From: Agathobaculum butyriciproducens
GTDB taxonomy: Bacteria; Bacillota; Clostridia; Oscillospirales; Butyricicoccaceae
Direction: 5' to 3'
Length of the DNA: 64,000 bases
Assembly: GCA_003096535.1 (NCBI GenBank)
Contig: QEKJ01000003.1
Span: forward strand, 137,068-201,067
Shown: positions 59,286 through 64,000 of the stretch, one piece after another
How the letters are laid out: every line of letters starts with the position of its first letter
Position numbering within the stretch: the first letter of the stretch is position 1
Made by a program: the position numbers and the translations under genes
The notes under the pieces: model-generated
What the model saw: the letters and a program-made list of their open reading frames with translations, nothing else
Database searches by the model: none
Told to the model about the DNA's origin: nothing

Positions 59286-59321
59286 GCTAATTATACAAAA
59301 TAAAGATTTTGTATAATTAGC
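59286..59321. repeat. Perfect 16-bp AT-rich inverted repeat
   Basis: GCTAATTATACAAAAT (59286-59301) and its exact complement (59306-59321) around AAAG. It is not followed by a T run on either strand, so it is not an obvious terminator. It lies in the ~165-bp gap between convergent pdxT and the HAD gene. Possible operator, RNA structure or remnant of a palindromic element. Confidence 0.6.
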
Positions 59322-59359
59322 AAACCATCTATTTTATAGCCATTAATAATTAACAGTTT

Positions 59360-60172
59360 TCATCCTATTTTCTCCAGATACTCTATCATATCAGCCACAG
59401 CACGATCATTATTAGAACTTACCGTTATATTGACATTTTGCAGCACTTCCGGCCCTGCATTGGCCGGTGCAAACGAAATCTGAGCTTCTTGCAGCATGGA
59501 TTCATCATTGTAGCTGTCGCCAATAGCAAACACACGTTCAACGTCTGGTAAGTATTCAACAATATTTCGTAGAGCCGAACCCTTATTCACACCAGCGGCT
59601 GTGATTTCACAGAATGTCGGCATGCTGGATGTCACATCAAATACATGCGGATACCGAATCAGTAAATCCTGTGTAAGTGCGGTGATTTGTGCCGGTTCAC
59701 CGGTAAAATTGACCGTACACCAGTCCGCAGTTGCGCTTTTTGCAAACTGCTCATTAGAAAGCATCTGATAATCCAAATGCAGCTTGTGCATGTGCTGCAG
59801 CGTGTGATCGCTCATTTGACGAATCAGCGCCGTTTCTGCAGTAAAAACCTCGCAACCGAATTGTGAATTATTTAACAATACATGCTCGATCATTTCTTTC
59901 GTCTCGTACGGCATTCCGGAGCAATACAAAATCTTGCGATTTTCATCGCAAATCAACGAACCATTCATCACACTGTATGGCGCATTGACCGGCAACTGGT
60001 CTATATATATGCCAATAGCATGAGGAGAACGGCCGGTCGCAAGCGACAGCCGTCCTCCCTGTTTCGTAAAATATTGTAATGCTCGCAAATTTTCTGCCGG
60101 AATTTGCTTTGAATCATCGAGCAGCGTACCATCCATATCGCAGGCCAGCAGCATACCCTTAAACTTTTTCAT
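59360..60172 (-). CDS. HAD-IIB (Cof-type) phosphatase
   Basis: 270 residues. Motif I LACDMDGTLLDDS (~residue 8), motif II LATGRSP, a C2 cap in the middle, motif III Lys in VNKGSALRNI (~197), and motif IV FAIGDSYNDESML (~218). Substrate unknown: sugar, nucleotide or cofactor phosphates. A paralogue is at 10164. It overlaps rluD by four bases (ATGA) and is the last gene of the lspA-rluD-HAD unit. Confidence 0.9.
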   Translation of the reverse strand: MKKFKGMLLACDMDGTLLDDSKQIPAENLRALQYFTKQGGRLSLATGRSPHAIGIYIDQLPVNAPYSVMNGSLICDENRKILYCSGMPYETKEMIEHVLLNNSQFGCEVFTAETALIRQMSDHTLQHMHKLHLDYQMLSNEQFAKSATADWCTVNFTGEPAQITALTQDLLIRYPHVFDVTSSMPTFCEITAAGVNKGSALRNIVEYLPDVERVFAIGDSYNDESMLQEAQISFAPANAGPEVLQNVNITVSSNNDRAVADMIEYLEKIG

Positions 60173-61089
60173 TGCATACGCTCCAATTTATCAAGAACTT
60201 CAATAAAATATTGTGGCAGCGATGCCGAAAACTCCATCCGCTCCCCTGTTTTCGGGTGCGTGAGCGTCAGCTTCGCTGCATGCAGACATTGACCGCCGAT
60301 ATTGGAAAACCGGTCTTTTTTCAGTCCGTACACCGGATCACCGATAATCGGATGACCAATAGATGCCATATGTACACGAATCTGGTGTGTACGTCCGGTC
60401 TCGAGCTGAAATGCCATATATGTGTAGCCGTTATATCGTTTGATGACAGTGTAATGCGTGATTGCTTCACGTCCGCCCTCCACGATTGCCATTTTTTTTC
60501 GATCCGTTTTGTGGCGGGCAATCGGCTTATCCACCGTTCCTGTATCATCCTTGACAGAACCAACCACAATCGCTTCATAGCCGCGATACGCCGTATGCGC
60601 CGCAATCTGAGCTGCCAGGCTCTGATGTGCGGCGTCATTTTTCGCCACAACGAGCAGACCGCTAGTATCCTTATCAATACGATGCACAATGCCCGGTCGA
60701 TGTTCACCGTTAATGCCAGACAGACTGTCACCACAGTGGTACATCAATGCATTTACCAACGTGCCGTCCCAGTTGCCGGCCGCCGGATGCACAACCATGC
60801 CGCGTGGCTTGTTGACCACCACAATATCCGCATCCTCATAAACAATATCCAGCGGAATATTCTCCGGCTTGAGATCTACTTCCTTTAACTCCGGAAGCTG
60901 AACCGTAATCGCCTCGCTGCCGACCAGCTTGTAATTTTTCTTAAGTGGCTGACCGTTACAGCTTACTGCCTGCTCTGACAGCAGATTCTGCGCCGCAGAG
61001 CGGGTCAGTCCTTCAATCTGCTCTGCCAGCCAGCTGTCGATACGCTTGCCGGATTGCTCTGCCGGAACTGTAAATTGTAATTCACTCAT
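60169..61089 (-). CDS. rluD: RluD-type 23S rRNA pseudouridine synthase
   Basis: 306 residues. An N-terminal S4 RNA-binding domain (KRIDSWLAEQIEGLTRSAAQNLL) and a pseudouridine-synthase domain with the catalytic Asp in HRIDKDTSGLLVVAKN (~residue 140) and LETGRTHQIRVHMASIGHPIIGDPVYG near 230. The class RluA/RluD modifies large-subunit rRNA; the exact position is not deducible. ATG at 61089. It starts two bases after lspA ends. Confidence 0.95.
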   Translation of the reverse strand: MSELQFTVPAEQSGKRIDSWLAEQIEGLTRSAAQNLLSEQAVSCNGQPLKKNYKLVGSEAITVQLPELKEVDLKPENIPLDIVYEDADIVVVNKPRGMVVHPAAGNWDGTLVNALMYHCGDSLSGINGEHRPGIVHRIDKDTSGLLVVAKNDAAHQSLAAQIAAHTAYRGYEAIVVGSVKDDTGTVDKPIARHKTDRKKMAIVEGGREAITHYTVIKRYNGYTYMAFQLETGRTHQIRVHMASIGHPIIGDPVYGLKKDRFSNIGGQCLHAAKLTLTHPKTGERMEFSASLPQYFIEVLDKLERMQ

Positions 61090-61091
61090 GG

Positions 61092-61562
61092 TTACTTCTC
61101 CGCTTCGCTTGTTTCCTTATGCTGAAACATAAAATATAGCACAAACAGTACACCACCTGCACAAATGAAGATATCTGCCACATTAAATACCGGAAAATGA
61201 ATCAGACGGAAGTCAAACATATCGACAACAAAACCGTGTGCTACACGATCAATGGCGTTGCCGAGTGCGCCTGCCGCCACCAGAATCAGAGACCAGCAGC
61301 CCAGCTGAGTCTGCAGCATATTCTTGTAAATCGCTGTGAAAATGGCAACTGTAATCACAATGGCCAATACAACAAAAATCCAGCGTGAATCAAATTGCGC
61401 GAACAGGCTGAATGCTGCACCGCGATTCTCGATATAAGTCAAGTGAAACACACCATTGATCAACGGAATGGTCTGCTGTGCCTGCAGGGACGTAAACGCC
61501 CAGTATTTCACTGCCTGATCTGCTGCAATCATCAGCAAGATTGCACAAATATAAATCGGCAT
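61092..61562 (-). CDS. lspA: Signal peptidase II (lipoprotein signal peptidase)
   Basis: 156 residues and four membrane helices. Cleaves lipoprotein signal peptides at the lipobox (ThiY is a predicted substrate). Both catalytic aspartates are visible: in GALGNAIDRVAHGF (~residue 100) and in FVVDMFDF-...-NVADIFI (~118). ENRGAAFSLF near residue 50 is the conserved motif of the family. The ileS-lspA order is common in bacteria. Confidence 0.96.
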   Translation of the reverse strand: MPIYICAILLMIAADQAVKYWAFTSLQAQQTIPLINGVFHLTYIENRGAAFSLFAQFDSRWIFVVLAIVITVAIFTAIYKNMLQTQLGCWSLILVAAGALGNAIDRVAHGFVVDMFDFRLIHFPVFNVADIFICAGGVLFVLYFMFQHKETSEAEK

Positions 61563-61573
61563 CTTCTACCTCC

Positions 61574-61612
61574 AAAACAAAAAGGAGGAACAGAATTGCT
61601 CTGCTCCCCCTT
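61574..61612 (-). terminator. Terminator of ileS
   Basis: In the minus-strand RNA a 12-bp stem forms between the complement of 61601-61612 and that of 61582-61593, with two G-U pairs, followed by TTTTT. It lies between ileS and lspA; the same pairing on the plus strand would contain mismatches, so the minus direction is the functional one. Confidence 0.75.
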
Positions 61613-61623
61613 GGATTCTTCTT

Positions 61624-64000
61624 TTAGCCTACAACCTTGGCACAGCGAGCACACAGACCCGGATGCTTTGCATCAGAACCAACGGTCTTAGCCTGCTTCC
61701 AGCAACGCAGGCACTTCTCACCTGCTGCGCGGGCAACAGCAATCTTCAGACCCGGCAGATTCTCGCTTGCAGCGCCCTCACCGTCACCGGCAACGACATC
61801 AAGTTCGGAAACAATGCACAGATCAGCCAGATCCTGACCACAGCCGTTCAGGAATGCAGCCTGTTCAGCGTCAGCGTAAACAGTAACGCATGCTTCCAGC
61901 GGCTTGCCGATGGTCTTAGCAGTACGCGCACCCTCGAGAGCCTTGTTTACATCATCGCGGAATGCTGTCAGCTTGTCCCACTTAGCACGATCCTCATCGC
62001 TGAAGGACAAAGCCTCGTCAGCCTGCGGCATCTCGTTATATGCTACGTTGCGAACATCATCCTCAGCAGCGTGCGGCATAGCCTGCCAGATTTCGTCTGC
62101 GGTAAAGCACAGAATCGGAGACAGCATGCGAACCAGCGCACTCAGGATACGATAGATCGTAGTCTGTGCAGAGCGGCGGCTCAGACCATCGGTCTCATCG
62201 CAGTACAGACGATCCTTGATCACATCGAGGTAGAAGTTGGACATATCAACAACACAGAAATTATGAATTGCATGGAATACGGTGTGGAATTCGTAGCTAT
62301 CATATCCCTCACGAACCTTTGCAGCAAGGTCGTTCAGCTTCATCAGTGCCCACTTATCCAGCTCCGGCATATCTGCGTATGCAACAGCGTTGGTCTTAGG
62401 ATCAAAGTCAAACAGGTTGCCCAGAATGTAGCGAGCCGTGTTACGGATCTTGAGGTAGTTCTGCGACAGATGCTTGAGCATGTCCTTGGAAATACGCATA
62501 TCCTGACGGTAGTCAGAAGAAGCAACCCACAGACGCATTACGTCTGCGCCATACTGCTTGAGGATATCCTCCGGAGCAATACCATTGCCCAGAGATTTGG
62601 ACATCTTCTGGCGCTCCTCATCAACAATCATACCGTGGGTGATAACCGTCTTGTACGGAGCCTTGCCCTGCGTAGCAATAGAAGTCAGCATCGAGGACTG
62701 GAACCAGCCGCGATACTGGTCATTGCCTTCCAGATATACGTCAACCGGGGTCTTCTGACCTTCGCGGTTCTCGATAACAGCACGCCAGGAGGAACCGGAA
62801 TCAAACCATACATCCATGGTGTCGGTTTCCTTGTCGAACTCACTGCAGCCGCACTCACACTTGATGCCTGCCGGCAGAATCTCAGCAGCCGTCATGTCGA
62901 ACCATGCGTTGGAACCCTTTTCACGGAACAGATCAGCAACGGTCTTAATCGTCTGCTCATTTACCAGCGGCTTGCCGCACTTCTTGCAGGTGAAGATCGG
63001 AATCGGAACACCCCAGACACGCTGACGGGAAATACACCAGTCGGAACGCTCACGGATCATGGAGGTCATGCGCTCCTGACCCCAGCCGGGAATCCACTTG
63101 ATGTCCTCACAAGCCTTGACTGCGTCATCCTTGAGCGCATCAACAGAGCAGAACCACTGCTCGGTGGTACGGAAGATGATCGGGTTTTTGCAGCGCCAGC
63201 AATGCGGATAGCTGTGCACGATGTCCTCGGTTGCGAGAAGTGCGCCACAGTCATCCAGATCCTTGAGAATAACCTCGTTGGAATCGTCAACGAACATACC
63301 CTCGTACTTGCCGGATTCGGCGGTGTGACGGCCCTTGCCGTCAACCGGAACGATAATCGGAATGTTGTACCTCTGGCAAACGATAAAGTCATCAGCACCA
63401 AAGCCCGGAGCGGTATGAACACAGCCGGTACCGGCATCGAGCGTTACATGGTCACCGGTGATAACCAGAGAATCACGGTCGAACAGCGGGTGCTTGGTCT
63501 TGATCAGCTCCAGATCAGAGCCGAGAACGGTTGCGAGAACTTCCCAGCTGTCAATGCGGGCGGTCTTCATAACAGAAGCAACCAGTTCCTTAGCCAGAAC
63601 ATAAATCTCGCCATTCGGAACCTTAACGAAATCGTACTCGAAGTTCGGGTTCAGAGAAATTGCAAGGTTGCCCGGAATGGTCCAGGTAGTGGTGGTCCAA
63701 ATTACGAAATATACATTCTCCTTGGTACCAAGCAGCTTGGTGATAACACCCTTGTCATCGGTTACAGCGAACTTTACAAAGATAGACTTACACGGAACAT
63801 CCTTGTACTCAATCTCTGCCTCAGCCAGTGCGGTCTCGTCGTGCGGGCACCAGTAAACCGGCTTCTGACCCTTGTAGATGTAACCCTTCTTAGCCATCTC
63901 GCCGAAAATCTCAATCTGAGCAGCCTCGTAATCGTGGGTCAGGGTCAGGTACGGACGATCCCAGTCACCGATAACGCCCAGACGCTTAAACTGGGTACGC
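61624..64000 (-). CDS. ileS: Isoleucyl-tRNA synthetase (5' end outside window)
   Basis: 792 codons are visible and the N-terminus with the HIGH motif is beyond 64000. The reading frame is open to the window edge (RTQFKRLGVIGDWDRPYLTL). Contains the editing domain (GCVHTAPGFGADDF), GSSWRAVIE-type active-site segment (DVWFDSGSSWRAV), KMSKSLGNGIAPEDIL (KMSKS loop), the anticodon-binding helices, and the C-terminal zinc site KCLRCWKQAKT...HPGLCARC. The mature enzyme is ~930 residues. An internal ATG at 63897 is not the start. First known gene of ileS-lspA-rluD-HAD. Confidence 0.97.
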   Translation of the reverse strand, partial: RTQFKRLGVIGDWDRPYLTLTHDYEAAQIEIFGEMAKKGYIYKGQKPVYWCPHDETALAEAEIEYKDVPCKSIFVKFAVTDDKGVITKLLGTKENVYFVIWTTTTWTIPGNLAISLNPNFEYDFVKVPNGEIYVLAKELVASVMKTARIDSWEVLATVLGSDLELIKTKHPLFDRDSLVITGDHVTLDAGTGCVHTAPGFGADDFIVCQRYNIPIIVPVDGKGRHTAESGKYEGMFVDDSNEVILKDLDDCGALLATEDIVHSYPHCWRCKNPIIFRTTEQWFCSVDALKDDAVKACEDIKWIPGWGQERMTSMIRERSDWCISRQRVWGVPIPIFTCKKCGKPLVNEQTIKTVADLFREKGSNAWFDMTAAEILPAGIKCECGCSEFDKETDTMDVWFDSGSSWRAVIENREGQKTPVDVYLEGNDQYRGWFQSSMLTSIATQGKAPYKTVITHGMIVDEERQKMSKSLGNGIAPEDILKQYGADVMRLWVASSDYRQDMRISKDMLKHLSQNYLKIRNTARYILGNLFDFDPKTNAVAYADMPELDKWALMKLNDLAAKVREGYDSYEFHTVFHAIHNFCVVDMSNFYLDVIKDRLYCDETDGLSRRSAQTTIYRILSALVRMLSPILCFTADEIWQAMPHAAEDDVRNVAYNEMPQADEALSFSDEDRAKWDKLTAFRDDVNKALEGARTAKTIGKPLEACVTVYADAEQAAFLNGCGQDLADLCIVSELDVVAGDGEGAASENLPGLKIAVARAAGEKCLRCWKQAKTVGSDAKHPGLCARCAKVVG

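Noticed and set aside
1..64000. CRISPR array
   Set aside because: No regularly spaced identical short repeats were found; the repeats present are palindromic intergenic elements without spacers.

Overview
The window looks like a chromosomal segment of an anaerobic, spore-forming member of the Clostridia (Bacillota) with moderately high G+C. The evidence is three T-box leaders, a TPP riboswitch, Clostridia-type promoters and terminators, oxygen-sensitive enzymes (anaerobic ribonucleotide reductase NrdDG, the [FeFe]-hydrogenase maturases HydEFG, radical-SAM proteins), a B12-dependent MetH split from its activation domain, and sporulation genes (spoVM, sipL, spoIVA, a cwlD-like amidase). Gut Oscillospirales (for example the Butyricicoccus/Agathobaculum group) would fit, but that is inference. 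There are no rRNA genes, CRISPR arrays, prophage or intact insertion sequences; one tRNA gene (Ala, anticodon GGC) is present.

Layout. 1-8.4 kb: a truncated inositol-dehydrogenase-like gene behind an AraC regulator, a methyltransferase, a DUF1540 mini-protein, a MATE transporter, an SLH/cadherin-like surface protein and guaA. 8.3-11.5 kb: an orphan small-RNA candidate, a DNA glycosylase, tRNA-Ala, tatD, a HAD phosphatase and a half-size EamA transporter, interspersed with palindromic repeats. 11.7-21.2 kb: metG and leuACDB, transcribed divergently from adjacent promoters and each led by its own T-box (AUG and CUC specifiers), then a cstA-type transporter with a third T-box. 21.3-27 kb: a TPP-riboswitch thiamin salvage operon (thiD, thiW, thiM, tenA, thiZXY). 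27-34.8 kb: ldh, an SLH protein, an amidase, radA, an adaptor/permease pair without its ATPase, and a pyrB with a fused zinc tail. 35-43.7 kb: a tyrosine recombinase, macrodomain and WYL genes, a 39-residue protein, the metF/activation-domain/metH operon, and a PflX-like radical SAM gene with a second thiD. 43.9-51.5 kb: hydrogenase maturation (TM1266 regulator, hydE, hydG, hydF) behind a probable attenuator, then nrdD, nrdG and dut. 51.6-55 kb: a spore-coat basement-layer cluster, with spoVM and a 48-residue membrane protein divergent from sipL-spoIVA and facing sigma-E-like promoters. 55-64 kb: a P-loop kinase, a lone membrane-fusion adaptor, pdxST, and an ileS-lspA-rluD-HAD series.

The most interesting items are (1) the spoVM/sipL/spoIVA island, which contains a very short SpoVM and an undescribed two-helix membrane protein translationally linked to it; (2) a leader before the hydrogenase maturation operon with a terminator and an exactly matching antiterminator strand; (3) the T-box in front of a CstA-family transporter; (4) an orphan promoter-terminator unit that looks like an ~84-nt RNA; and (5) a dispersed repeat used twice as the terminator block between convergent genes. 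Two partial genes run off the ends (1..846 and 61624..64000).
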